Position numbers and translations under genes: made by a program
The notes under the pieces: generated by a model
The model's database searches: none
What the model was told of the DNA's origin: nothing
Seen by the model: only the letters and a program-made list of their open reading frames with translations
Shown here: positions 10,066 through 20,800 of the stretch, one piece after another
Numbering within the stretch: the first letter of the stretch is position 1
Layout of the letters: every line of letters starts with the position of its first letter
Source: Nitzschia sp. DOCU1
Taxonomy: Eukaryota; Bacillariophyta; Bacillariophyceae; Bacillariales; Bacillariaceae
Reading direction: 5' to 3'
Length of the DNA stretch: 64,000 bases
NCBI GenBank assembly: GCA_951394045.1
Contig: OX595997.1
Location: 930,001-994,000 of the forward strand

Positions 10066-10905
10066 ATGCAACCCCAGGCGGTCGTTCCCGAAGATTCATC
10101 CGAGCACGATATGACTGTGGTATCGTCTGAAAACAGCAGTGCTGTATCCCCAGTACCGTCAAATGTTGCAATGGCTACTAAATGTCGATTAGCAGCAGGT
10201 GAAGTTTGCATCTGTGAAACATGTGAAGCCAAGAGGACTCGAATGATTCATCGCCAAGGTAGGAAGAGGTCGCTTTCCGTTGCTACTCCGGACGAGTCCG
10301 TCGCAAAGAGGCCGAGGGAGGAAGACCCGGAAACTCTAAACAAAATGACCGACGCCTGTCGCACGATTCTAGAATGCATCGGAGAAGATCCCGATCGCGA
10401 AGGCCTGGTTAAGACTCCATCGAGATGGGCCAAGGCCCTTCTATTCATGACGAAAGGCTACCATCAAACCTGTGAAGAAGTCACGAATGGAGCTGTCTTT
10501 TCAGAGGATCATGATGAAATGGTTGTGGTACGAAATATTGATATTCACAGTTTGTGCGAACATCACATGGTTCCTTTTACCGGTCGCGTTCACATTGGCT
10601 ACATTCCCAATGGGAAAGTTTTAGGCTTGAGCAAGCTTGCCCGCATTGCGGAAGTTTACGCACGTCGTCTGCAAGTGCAAGAGCGCTTGACGCGACAAAT
10701 TGCGGATGCCATTGTAGAATCGGTAGAGCCATTGGGTGTGGCGGTGGTGGTTGAATGCACACACATGTGCATGCAAATGCGGGGCGTTCAAAAGGTTGGG
10801 GCCTCAACGACCACTTCCTCTGTCCGCGGAATCTTTGAAAGCAACCCCAAGACAAGAGCGGAATTCTTCAGCATCATTCATGGAAGTGGGGTGAAAATGT
10901 GCTAG
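10066..10905 (+). CDS. GTP cyclohydrolase I
   Basis: Catalyses GTP to 7,8-dihydroneopterin triphosphate, the first step of folate and tetrahydrobiopterin synthesis. With the ATG at 10066 the protein is 279 residues. The first ~90 form a variable extension with a small CICETC cysteine cluster. The rest is a full GTP cyclohydrolase I core: [17 protein letters not shown], the zinc/active-site block [10 protein letters not shown] (C164, H167), [17 protein letters not shown], and the second zinc Cys in [11 protein letters not shown] (C235), followed by [11 protein letters not shown]. All zinc ligands are present, so the enzyme should be active. In-frame upstream codons to 9739 could add about 109 residues, but they look untranslated; a start at 10159 is also possible. 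Confidence 0.93.
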   Translation: MQPQAVVPEDSSEHDMTVVSSENSSAVSPVPSNVAMATKCRLAAGEVCICETCEAKRTRMIHRQGRKRSLSVATPDESVAKRPREEDPETLNKMTDACRTILECIGEDPDREGLVKTPSRWAKALLFMTKGYHQTCEEVTNGAVFSEDHDEMVVVRNIDIHSLCEHHMVPFTGRVHIGYIPNGKVLGLSKLARIAEVYARRLQVQERLTRQIADAIVESVEPLGVAVVVECTHMCMQMRGVQKVGASTTTSSVRGIFESNPKTRAEFFSIIHGSGVKMC

Positions 10906-11241
10906 ATGGTTTGCGTCAGCATTAATATGTTAATACCACCTTGCAGTTTTTGTGTTTTAAGTTTGGTGGTCTTGCGACGATGCCCGGTTGCTTCTTAGCA
11001 GATCTTCATATTGCAAGTAACCTCCTTAAAAGCAAAGCCTCTATATCCTATCGTCGCACTAGTAGTGACGAGATTCTACCTCAACTGTACGAAATCAAAC
11101 AGTGAATACGAAGCACAGCGGTGCGGTGCCGAGATTCGACTATTATAACCTCAAACACTAGCTAGAGTAGGGCAACTATGAGCTTGGTTTTTATCTTACG
11201 GTACAGTAACGTTTCCCGTTCACGATACACGCACCAGTTAC
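10906..11241. other. Intergenic region between convergent genes
   Basis: About 335 bp, expected to hold two 3' UTRs. No structure recognised. Confidence 0.45.
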
Positions 11242-12639
11242 TTACTGGGCTCGAATGCCCAGCTTTTCCGGAACCTGAGAGAATCTATCAGCTCTATCAC
11301 TAAATACGTGTCCCAACTGCGTCGAGACTGTGACTACCACCTCCTTCGGTAGGAATTTGAGTAGCTCATGACTACCAGGCTTTTGGTTCTTACCGATAGC
11401 GATAGCTTCGGCAATCCCTGTTGTCCCAAGAATGTCAAACAGGTAGGCACCCAAAGGCGAGATCGCCGGGTCCCAACTGAAACAGGCTCGTCGTCCCCCT
11501 ACAAGCCAGTTCCGCACCTCTTGTTCTACGGACGTCAGAGACTCGCTGGGCTCGAGCGCAAGCCCGGGGACATCCATAGTTAGACATGATCGCAAGGGGA
11601 AGGATGCCGGGTCTTCGCCCATGGCTTCCACGACGGCGACAAGGACCATGGCTTGGAGCTGGCGAACTTTGCCATATTCCCACATGACGTCTAGATTCTC
11701 GTGCGTCTTCCGTTGCTTCTCGGCCATTTCTTCCTCGGACGGCACATGTCGAAAACCTTGAAAGATCTTGTGAACATTGGCCTTGAGAAACATTGTCCGG
11801 CCTTCCAATGCTTTCAATTCATTCATCCACTCCATCAGGGGACAATCCTCTTGGAGTAACACTGGTCGAGCCTCAGGTATAAGTTTCCAGGAACTGTCCA
11901 AAAAGAAATTCCGGTCATCACTATCGAAAGAACACAAGTCGAAGTTGGCAGTCGCTGCCGCCTTATTAATAGTAGCGACCAGCCACTCTTCGGATTGGTC
12001 TGGGCACACAGATTTCAAACGGTCGTACAGACGATCCATCGGCGTCTTGTCATCGATGACCGGACGGAAGGGAATCGTGGCTTCGATGCACGCTGCCACT
12101 TCCATAAGTTGGATCTCTGAAAGCCACTTGGATAGAATTTTGACCCCAATAATGCCCGAAATAAACTCGTTCGTTCCTAGCTTTGGAAGCGGTTCTCCTG
12201 GAGTGAACCCATATATCTTGACAACCTTTTCCATCAACTCGTCTCCGTTGAAATCGCTGGCAAGCGACAGCTCATCGCCCTCCATGATGACAATGTCCTT
12301 AATGAGTTTCTGTTGCTCATCGAGGAACCCTTTGTCGATTGAATAATAAATTACGTCATGAAATAAGGCCGACAACACGAGGATAGGGTCATTCATCGTC
12401 CTGGAAATGTCAAATACATGCTGCATGGCATGATACACACGCCCCCCTGTTGTCATGGAGTCGTACACGAGCTTGGCGACAGACGAGGCATCCTCGGGGT
12501 CTACGGAAACATCGGGCCGTAGTTTCCCAATGCTCTCAAGAAACATCTTTTCGACATGAGGGAGAGCAGTCTCCGACGGAGCCTCCTTGCTACGGACTAA
12601 ACAAGTAGCGACGCTAGTACAACACATTTTCATTGCCAT
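11242..12639 (-). CDS. HD-domain metal-dependent phosphohydrolase-like protein (465 aa)
   Basis: The N-terminal 100 residues contain the metal-binding pattern of HD-superfamily proteins: GGRVYHAMQHV (H70, H74) followed by LSALFHDVIYY (H93, D94). Spacing and wording match the family of predicted HD phosphohydrolases that usually stands alone in bacteria at about 200 residues. Here about 250 extra residues follow, mostly helical, without a recognised domain. Possible substrates are nucleotides or cyclic nucleotides; nothing in the sequence decides. The ATG at 12639 starts MAMKMCCTS; no clear targeting peptide. Convergent with GTP cyclohydrolase I. Confidence 0.72.
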   Translation of the reverse strand: MAMKMCCTSVATCLVRSKEAPSETALPHVEKMFLESIGKLRPDVSVDPEDASSVAKLVYDSMTTGGRVYHAMQHVFDISRTMNDPILVLSALFHDVIYYSIDKGFLDEQQKLIKDIVIMEGDELSLASDFNGDELMEKVVKIYGFTPGEPLPKLGTNEFISGIIGVKILSKWLSEIQLMEVAACIEATIPFRPVIDDKTPMDRLYDRLKSVCPDQSEEWLVATINKAAATANFDLCSFDSDDRNFFLDSSWKLIPEARPVLLQEDCPLMEWMNELKALEGRTMFLKANVHKIFQGFRHVPSEEEMAEKQRKTHENLDVMWEYGKVRQLQAMVLVAVVEAMGEDPASFPLRSCLTMDVPGLALEPSESLTSVEQEVRNWLVGGRRACFSWDPAISPLGAYLFDILGTTGIAEAIAIGKNQKPGSHELLKFLPKEVVVTVSTQLGHVFSDRADRFSQVPEKLGIRAQ

Positions 12640-14562
12640 GGATGAGAAAAGTGCTGGCAGGAAAATGACCTGCGCGAAAACTCAATGGAAACCCCCTTCA
12701 ATTGGCCCCAGTTCTATTTGCCACTGGAACCACAAGAGTAACAAGTTCGTTCCAACCTGCTGGTTATTGAACCTTTCGCTTGCCCCTACGGCGAAGTTGA
12801 GGATGAGTATGATGGCATGGGAGTGGTCGGAATGGACCGAGAAGGGATTTTGTTGGCGGGCGGTCGCATTTCGTTCCAGACAGTACTGTATGTACATAGA
12901 TGCTGGGTAGCCGTGGTGCGGTCGAACCGGCTCGTTAATAGTAATTCAGAAGTGCGTACCCACGGGAGGAAGCTGTCGCAGGACGAATGGTCATAAATAA
13001 AATAAAGCCCAACGCTCGTACTATTTGCCGCAAAGAGGCTGGAAGTTGGCGTAGTATGAACAAAATCGAAATCCAAAGGGCCGAGATAATCGTAAAATTC
13101 AGATACGGCGAATTCACGTGTATATGCCAAGCAGGCTTTTGATGCACGTGCCGGCCATAAAGACCGCAAAGAAATATGATATATGCCCTGATCCATTGAT
13201 GCAAGCGGTCACCGGATCTCTGACGAGAGAGAATCGACTGACGTGCCGAATACTGCACAGCTCACCAAAACGCCATCATTTACATGACCAAACCAATTTC
13301 GGTCGACAACAATGCCAGTGGGCAACTTGCCCAGCATGCAGTCGTCATTATCATTGACATGCTCAGCGAACAAGATAAACCTTGCACAACGGCGCCCTGC
13401 TCAGCTAAAGAAAAATACAGTCACGCTTCAATGTCTTGCAACTTGTTTGCCTGGGGGGATCACAGCGCTCTCACGAAACGACAAAGATCAAACATCGGGC
13501 TACCTTGTCCTTTCCTCCGTCAAATTTCAACTGGGCCGTGCCATAGGCGAAAATTGGATGTTCCAAAGTTAATGGTTCAAGCATCACCCTTTGAATTTGG
13601 CTGGACGGAATTATTATAAATCTCAATTGTGGAGAACAAGCACGGCGATTGTGTGATGCCTAGCATACTGGTTGTGGTTGAGTCAGCCGACGCCTGGAGG
13701 TCCATCCACCCGCCGGCGAAAATGAATTTCACTTTACGCAAATACTTCTTGGCTCGTTCCAACAACAAGGATCCAGTCGTCCAACGTGCAATTGGCATTT
13801 TCGTCTGGAACAATTTGTGATGGTGGCAAAATGAATAGTTTAAAGCTGCTCTCCGATGGATTATTCATACGGCGATATCTTGATTTTTCGGCGAATCTGG
13901 TCTAATCTGTCATCTCTTTGAGAAAATCACGTCGCTGGACAAAGGGAGAAGTGGGGGACTGACCCTCTGTCCAGCGAAGCACCAATTGGCAAAACAGCTG
14001 CTGCTCTTCTTGATTGACAGCGGCATCATGTTACGCAAGCCTTCGTTATGTCAATTCCTTCTTCTGCATCGAGGCGACAATCTACCGTAGCAGCAACGAT
14101 AAAGCTGCTGCTGACAAACAGTGCCGCTACTTACTTTGACGGCTTTCTTGTGCTCTACCGGTAGTCGACAAGATCCACCAAATGATCGGATCTTTTCCTT
14201 CTATCTATCCACGATTGGTGACTCCTTCGACTTCAAAGTATGCGCGTTTACCGCGCCAAACGAGATCGCCCGCCCGACAAGCGGGCGCATTTTCGAACTA
14301 TTTAGCAGTACTGACTCCAACGTTGATTCCTACGACAGCTGCATCCAACACGATTTTCGGCAGCAACTTCATTTTCGGCGCACACACTCATGATGTTCGT
14401 TTCGCACATATTTTCTGTTCGATCGACCATGGCAAGAGTTGTTGCTTTCTTCTTTGATGCAAGCAACCAGTGCCACGAGATCGATTGATTACTTTGCAAG
14501 CCTTTTTTGATTTGAAGTGTGATACTGGGTGATTGTTGGCAGGACACCGAACAGCTTTCGCC
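12640..14562. other. 1.9-kb region without a supported gene
   Basis: Several short open frames occur on both strands, the longest about 136 codons, but none has recognisable protein features or overlaps plausible splice sites that would extend it. At 14267-14287 there is a GC-rich hairpin (CGCCCGC / GCGGGCG, 7-bp stem, 7-nt loop). The last ~500 bp are probably the promoter and 5' UTR of the next gene. Confidence 0.4.
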
Positions 14563-17340
14563 ATGGCATACAATTACCTCCACCAGTCGAACAAGAACCA
14601 TGGAAAATCGCCGCATGTGGGATATTACTCTTCTGTTGCTGCCCGAAGCTACAATGCTCCGAAATCGCAAGGTCTTCCTCGGTTTTCGAAAAGGCCGGAT
14701 CTACGACCGTCGCTGCCTCGGGCCCGTCAGGGTCAGTCCCCTGCGCCAGCACATTACAGCAAAATGCCTCCCATGCAAGACTCGATGGTCGAGGGCCGCT
14801 TCGAAATGGAGCCCATGTCGCAGCTCACCTGCAACTCGCACGAGAGCTCCGAAACAAGTATGAACGAAACGTACCACGAAGGTCCTCCGCTACATCAGAA
14901 CTCATCTGCATCGGGCTGTGGGTCCACTCAGAGCACCTTTGGATCGGCGGCGTCGGGACGACGCTCGTCGTCAAGCAACATGATGCTCCCGCCCTATCAA
15001 CAGCAGGCGCCAAGTTTGTTCGCTGGCCTTGCAACTGTATCCACGTCTCGTTCCCCGTGGTTGAAACAGCAGCAAGCGGTCCGACAACCACAGCATCGGT
15101 CGGCAACTTCTCTGCAGGCGTTCAACAATGGGTTGGCCCCACGAGAACAGTTGCTTCGCGCACACACAAATCAGCCTGTCGGAAAACCCGTTGCAAAGGT
15201 TCCTCTAGTTGCCGGAGGCTGCATGGTACTCGGCTCGTCCTCCTCGGTCGCCAGCAATGGCTCCAAGCAGCGACAAAGTCGTTCGGTACAGTTCACTGCG
15301 CCCGACGATCGGAGCACTAGTGGCACGCAAGGTTCGGTCTGCACTATGAGTAAACAAGGCCATCCTCCTCAAGTGGATGTCAATGTTGAAATTATGCAAG
15401 CCCTCAAGAATGAGTTGCTTGCGCTATTTGAAGCCAAACAACAAAATTTCAAGGCTCTAGTCAGCGAGGAAGTGCAAACTCTGGTCACGACTCGAGTCAA
15501 CGACCAGGTACAAACTATCAAGAATGAAGTCAGTGACCACATGGCCAATCTGGAATCCAAAACGCGGGAAAGGATCGCCTCCGATTCCCTGGCCCTAGAC
15601 GATCGCGTTTCCGCCAAGTCCTCGGAGCTTGATGCTCGGATGGAACGATTGGCGCTTTCATCGGAAGTTCTACAAGAAAATGTCCAATACGCCAAGGCAG
15701 ACTTTGCATCTATAGTCGACTCTGCTATATCTAAATTTGAGGCTTCCAAGTCTGAATTTGAGGACAATCTAGAAACCACCAAGGAGAATTTGGAGCAGGG
15801 CCGTCAAGTCTTGGTGGCGGAAGGTAGGCGCCAGGTGGACTTGATCAAATCATCTGGCAAGTCGATGATGAATGAGATCAGAGAGATGGCAGAGGCAGCT
15901 ACTAAGAAATTTGCCGTGAGTGTACGAAACCTTATCACACCCTCAATCATGACGGTAGGATCACTATTGCAACGCTCCAATGTGGAGCAGGAAGAATCGT
16001 CCCTTGTTGGTAACCAAGGCCGTACAATCTCGCCACCAGCCGCCCAAACCAAGAGCCAGCGATCTTCTCCTCGGTTAGCCCAGCCTATGGAGGAAGACTC
16101 TTTCCGCGAGGAGATAGTACCCGCCAAACGAGGCCGCACCATCTCGCCCATGCCTCCCAGAGGAATAGGGAAGGGCGATCGTTCGTCTACTCTTTCGACA
16201 TCCCGGGAGGTCAGGGCGGCGGACAAGAATTCTCTCTCTGATGTCAGTGCATCTAGCAAACGAGGCCGTACCATCTCGCCCCCGCCTCCAAAGTCCAAAG
16301 TCAAGCGATCGTCTACTAGTTCGGCGTCTAAGGCTGCAGGTGACGACTCTTCATCTCGCGGCAAACGAGGCCGTACCAAATCGCCGCCTCGTTCCAACGA
16401 TGCGCGATTGTCTGTGCCACAGAAACGATGCCGTGGTTCCGTCAAGGAAACAGAATCGAAGGAGTTCTCCCAAGATACAAAGTCTAGTGTGGAATCTGCA
16501 ATCTCACTGGGTGTAAGTAGCCGCGATAACTTCAGTGGCACCAACCACAAGACTCCGACTCGCCTCCCTCGCCCTGGATTCGAACCGCTCGAATTGCGTA
16601 CGGCGGGAAAGTCGGTGCCAGAAGCCAAGTCTGCAGCCACTCCAAAAAAGACCAAGAGTAAGCCCGTCAAGAATACGAAGAAAAGGGGCACCAAGTTGAC
16701 ACCACGAAATGTGTTGTCGCAAGATACGGCACTTTCTTCGATTACTGCTACTCAGCACGAGCCGTCACCCTCGCTCCGATCCTCTACCAAGAGGCTCTTT
16801 AGCAGCCAGCCTGATGACAAAGAGAACATTTCTCCTATTTCCTCCACCAAAGACAACAGGTATTCTTTTGTTACTCCGGTTGGTGGTGCAGCAGGCAAGC
16901 GTGGATCTACTAGTTGCGATGATGGCCTTACTCATGTGCTTGAAGTCACTGGCCGGGGGATGACGAAGCGTTCTTTGGAACCGACCAAGAAGAAAGGATC
17001 GCCGTTGAAGACTATGGAGCTTTCTTCTTCTCAGGAAAGTAGCGTCCCTATGGAGGAAATCGTCACTCTCGATCAACCAAATTGTTCACCCTTGAGTCAG
17101 TGGACGGTGGCCAACGTAAAGAAAAAGAAGACTGCTCGGACTACTACTAGGAAAGCCGCTGCCACGAGGCGCCTCTCATCGGAGAAGTCACCGGTTGTTC
17201 GCCGCAATCGCAAGACCTACGCCAAGCCGCGCAACCAGAAGTCGTCAGGTGACTCAAAGTCCCGTGGCAAGCAGAGAAGCGATGACGACTTTTCATTTTC
17301 CTTCGGGGACTCTGAGCAAGTCAGCACATCGTCCGCCTAA
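14563..17340 (+). CDS. Coiled-coil nuclear-type protein with SP repeats and KEN box (925 aa), function unknown
   Basis: The start is the ATG at 14563 in a good context (GCCATGG). Residues ~1-270 are low-complexity, rich in Ser, Gln and Pro. Residues ~275-460 form a long helical, probably coiled-coil segment (VSEEVQTLVTTRVNDQVQ and following). After that come four copies of a KRGRT(I/K)SPPP-like motif between 16017 and 16400, each a basic patch followed by a Ser-Pro site of the kind cyclin-dependent kinases use. A KEN tripeptide in DDKENISPISS matches the degron recognised by the anaphase-promoting complex. The C-terminus is Lys/Arg-rich with an acidic end. A cell-cycle-regulated chromatin, kinetochore or spindle protein is a reasonable guess, unproven. 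Confidence 0.7.
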   Translation: MAYNYLHQSNKNHGKSPHVGYYSSVAARSYNAPKSQGLPRFSKRPDLRPSLPRARQGQSPAPAHYSKMPPMQDSMVEGRFEMEPMSQLTCNSHESSETSMNETYHEGPPLHQNSSASGCGSTQSTFGSAASGRRSSSSNMMLPPYQQQAPSLFAGLATVSTSRSPWLKQQQAVRQPQHRSATSLQAFNNGLAPREQLLRAHTNQPVGKPVAKVPLVAGGCMVLGSSSSVASNGSKQRQSRSVQFTAPDDRSTSGTQGSVCTMSKQGHPPQVDVNVEIMQALKNELLALFEAKQQNFKALVSEEVQTLVTTRVNDQVQTIKNEVSDHMANLESKTRERIASDSLALDDRVSAKSSELDARMERLALSSEVLQENVQYAKADFASIVDSAISKFEASKSEFEDNLETTKENLEQGRQVLVAEGRRQVDLIKSSGKSMMNEIREMAEAATKKFAVSVRNLITPSIMTVGSLLQRSNVEQEESSLVGNQGRTISPPAAQTKSQRSSPRLAQPMEEDSFREEIVPAKRGRTISPMPPRGIGKGDRSSTLSTSREVRAADKNSLSDVSASSKRGRTISPPPPKSKVKRSSTSSASKAAGDDSSSRGKRGRTKSPPRSNDARLSVPQKRCRGSVKETESKEFSQDTKSSVESAISLGVSSRDNFSGTNHKTPTRLPRPGFEPLELRTAGKSVPEAKSAATPKKTKSKPVKNTKKRGTKLTPRNVLSQDTALSSITATQHEPSPSLRSSTKRLFSSQPDDKENISPISSTKDNRYSFVTPVGGAAGKRGSTSCDDGLTHVLEVTGRGMTKRSLEPTKKKGSPLKTMELSSSQESSVPMEEIVTLDQPNCSPLSQWTVANVKKKKTARTTTRKAAATRRLSSEKSPVVRRNRKTYAKPRNQKSSGDSKSRGKQRSDDDFSFSFGDSEQVSTSSA

Positions 17341-17845
17341 GTCCCTTGGCATCCATCATGGCAAATCGGCTTTCCTGGCTAGGATAAGGGAATGTAGAAG
17401 AACTGGTGCCTTGACACGAGAAGAACCATTGGGGGAGGTTGCCCCGCTCTGGGGCAGTGTGACTTGAGGCACCTGTCCGCATTCTTTGTTTGACTGCTTG
17501 ATCAGCGGGTGAGACTTGACCCTACAGAAACTTTCTCTATAGTCTAGGCTTGAACAATTCTTCGTAAAATGGCGATTGTGAGCCCCTTCTCATATTTTAG
17601 AAATAGCTACTAGAGTAGCGGGCAACGTGTGGTGGAGCAATATGTGTTACAAAGTCTCGGGATTTCTATCGGACTATCTGGCTCGAAGAGCGCTTTGCAC
17701 CGACACTTTCCAACTATTTCGTCTATTGTCCACGTGCCCACCAATACAAACACTTTTGTTCCCCAAGGCAGTCTTGGCTAGAGTGCCGTTATCCCAGTGC
17801 TTCTACGGAGACGCTACTTATGCGACTCTTCAAGTTTTGTGCTGG
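17341..17845. other. Intergenic region between convergent genes
   Basis: About 505 bp of 3' UTR and spacer. No feature recognised. Confidence 0.45.
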
Positions 17846-20800
17846 CTACCCCGCAAGTTTTCGGGCCCGGGCCTCTGCTCTTTTCGCTGCTTGTTCCTTT
17901 CGCTTCTTTTCTCCTTTGGCGAGTTCTCGGAGCTGTTCAGCTTGCCGTTCCGCATGCTGGAGCAGTCGTCGCATTTCTTCTTCTCGAATTGCGGATGCTG
18001 CCAAACTGTTTTGCGTCTCTTGTGCAAATCGCGCCGCTTCTTCTCGCTTTTCTTGTGCTTTTCGCTCTGCCTCGGCACGCTTCCTAGCACGCCGTTCCAC
18101 TTCTTCTGGGTGGTTGTACAAGGGGCAGTTCTGTGGAGTCGCGGTCGCTCGATTGTGGCCTTCCCGTTGGCAGGCGCCGCATGTAGTCTTCTTACTACCA
18201 GCTGGAGTTGACGCCGCTGCGTTAGCCTGCTGATTGGTTAGAGCAGCTCGCGTGCCAATCTCGGCATCCAAAGCGAATTGGGGGCCCTCGTCGTACAATA
18301 GATTTTCAACGGAGGCCACCTGGAAAGTACTCCGCCGCTTCCCACAGGCTTCACATTTCTCAACTCCAACATCATTTTGGAAAGTGCACATGTTGCAGTT
18401 CCATGCAGCAGCTTGACGTGCAACGGGGGCAGTAGTCGCTTGGTAGGAGATGGATCTTGGTTCTTCACAAACCTCACAGGTCAACGAGGCGACACCGTTC
18501 TCGAGAGTGCATACTCTACATGTCCAAGCACCACTGCTGGGGGTATTTGTGGTAGCACAACTTGCCGTGTTAGCAGAAGAGTTGTTTCCGCCACCACCAA
18601 ACTTGCGAAGCCTGGCTTCTCGAACAGCAGCCGCAGTGGAAGACGATTGGACTGAAATTGGGATCCTACTAGCAGACGGAGTAGGCTTGGGGGGTCGACC
18701 CAGATGCGCGCTTGGAGTAGACCTAGCAACCGTGTTCTCACCTCGATGTGCTTGTCCCGCTGCACTTGATCCCACAGATCGGTGATCTTTTGGAATCCCG
18801 ATGCCTTCAAAATTGCAATGCGGGCAGTTTCGAGTCCCCGAGCCTTGGACCCAGACGGATAAACACTCCCGATGAAAGGTATGATCGCAAGGAGTAGTCA
18901 TTCCTTGATTATCTTCTATTGCGGTAGAGCAAATCAAGCAAGGCAAAACCGATGCGAAATTCAGGCTGCGGCGGGCATCAGGACGAATGGTTGCTGCGGG
19001 TGCGAAGACGGCACCAGCCTGGTTATGATTCGGTTGCTTGTTCCATTCACTTCTAATGGATCGCATCTCTGCAGTTGTCCTGGTGACGAGGAGTCTTGCG
19101 TGCACATTGATTTGAGCAAAGAGGCACCAAAAGAGGACAAAATCTCTCGGAACAAGTGGACATACGTCAGCATGAAACAATCCACTAGCTCGAAGCCTGT
19201 CAGCGGCAAAGTCGTCAAACGTCTGTGTTCCACCCTGTGGAAAGGCATGGTACGTTGCCTTCCACACTTTGTTCACATCATCAAAAAATTCCTTGTCGTA
19301 CTCGTACAAGCCCGTAAGTAGAATGAGGGGTACAGTAGGTGATCTGGCCCCATTCGTTGCGGAACCAGCCCGCATGCTAGCAGCTCGTGAGGACGAGCTT
19401 GGTACCTGATGGACAACTATGACTTCATCATCGTCGACATCTTGCGAACGACGAGGACGCTTTCCAGCCAATGGGGTTACTTCAATCTCGTCATCTTCGT
19501 CGTTCAGCTCGATGACCGGACTTTGAAGATTCTTCTTCGGTTTGGAAGACCTTGCTCGCTTCTTTGATCCACTATTGCCGCTAACAACATGCAGGAGGAT
19601 GACGGAATCTTGGGATTCCGGTGCAGCATCGGATGAACTGTCGCTGTCGTCGCTATCCAGGAGCACAACTTCTTCGTTACCAGATCCTTGAGAGATAGCC
19701 TCCGAGCGGCGATGGGGCAGAGGATCATCGCTGATTTCGACGACATCTTTTGGCACGACACCAACACTCGTTTGATTCAAAGCAACAGATTGCAAGGTAG
19801 TTATGATATTTCCCTGCTGGACCTTTCTTACGTAGTCATCTGCCTCCAACGTGACCACACTCCCCCGTGCAGGTATGCTGATAGACGGCTGGGCATTTGA
19901 CGATCGAGCATTCGTGCAAAACTGAGCATAGGTCAGAGTGCTGACACCATTCCCATCTTGTGCAAGAATATCTCGGATCATGAACAGAGATTTGATTGTC
20001 TCGTTGAATCCCCGAGTAAAGTGAATGATGCAATCATGGTTCACTTGAAGGTTCCTCAACACAATCTCTAACCTATCATGGGTCATTCCTGGCCCGTGAC
20101 GCTCGACCAACTCCTGACAATACTTGCAGCGAGCTGCACTATTGCATTTTTCTTCACCGTCACGATTTAGACATCGGGCACCTTCGATGATAAACATCAT
20201 CTTGGAGCAGCCACTGCGTTTCATTCGACACAGCTGACACCCACCCGAGCATTGCCGAGCGCCATCCAATCGGACGCAATCCAAACGACGTCTCCCCCTC
20301 CCAGTGACTGAATCAGCCAAATCACTCCACGACTTCCGCTCAATTATCAGCGGCAGAATGGTTTCCTGGTCAAACGCATTCTTGGTGGAGAAGAGATAGT
20401 CGCCGGCTGGTAGCTCCCGCTGGTCCGTTTCGATAGATGCATGAACGCACCGTTCCAAAAGCCGATCGGTATAGGTAGCGTCTTCTCGGCTGTCGATAAT
20501 AATTTTAATGCTAGAAGCTGTTGCTGTTAGAGCATTTGCCCTTTCTGTCTTCATTGAAGTAGTCTCCATGAGGTTCTCCAAGCACCGTTCGTAAGCCAAG
20601 CAGCACCTTCCAACATCTTCACCCGGACGCAACAGACTGAACTTCGGCTCGTCTGATCCTGGAATCATCTCCTTGCGAACTAGGTCCTTGGCCACCAGAT
20701 TCTCTATGCATGCAAAGGCATTGCGACCTCTAGCCTGGCGATCGTACAAGTTGGATCGACATCGTTGCTGGGCCAACTTTTTCAGGCGGCTTTCCGAGAG

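Noticed and set aside
13284..13619. Short 111-codon plus-strand frame in the 12.6-14.5 kb gap
   Set aside because: Not protein-like, overlapped by other frames, no plausible splice partners.
14267..14287. GC-rich hairpin as a terminator
   Set aside because: No U-tract and a eukaryotic context; a 7-bp stem can occur by chance.
14529..15320. 263-codon plus-strand frame overlapping the coiled-coil gene
   Set aside because: Starts at the same place in another phase; no domain, and the longer frame has repeats, a KEN box and a coiled coil.
15804..16694. 296-codon open frame on the minus strand
   Set aside because: Antisense to the coiled-coil gene at 14563-17340; composition mirrors the SP repeats of the opposite strand.
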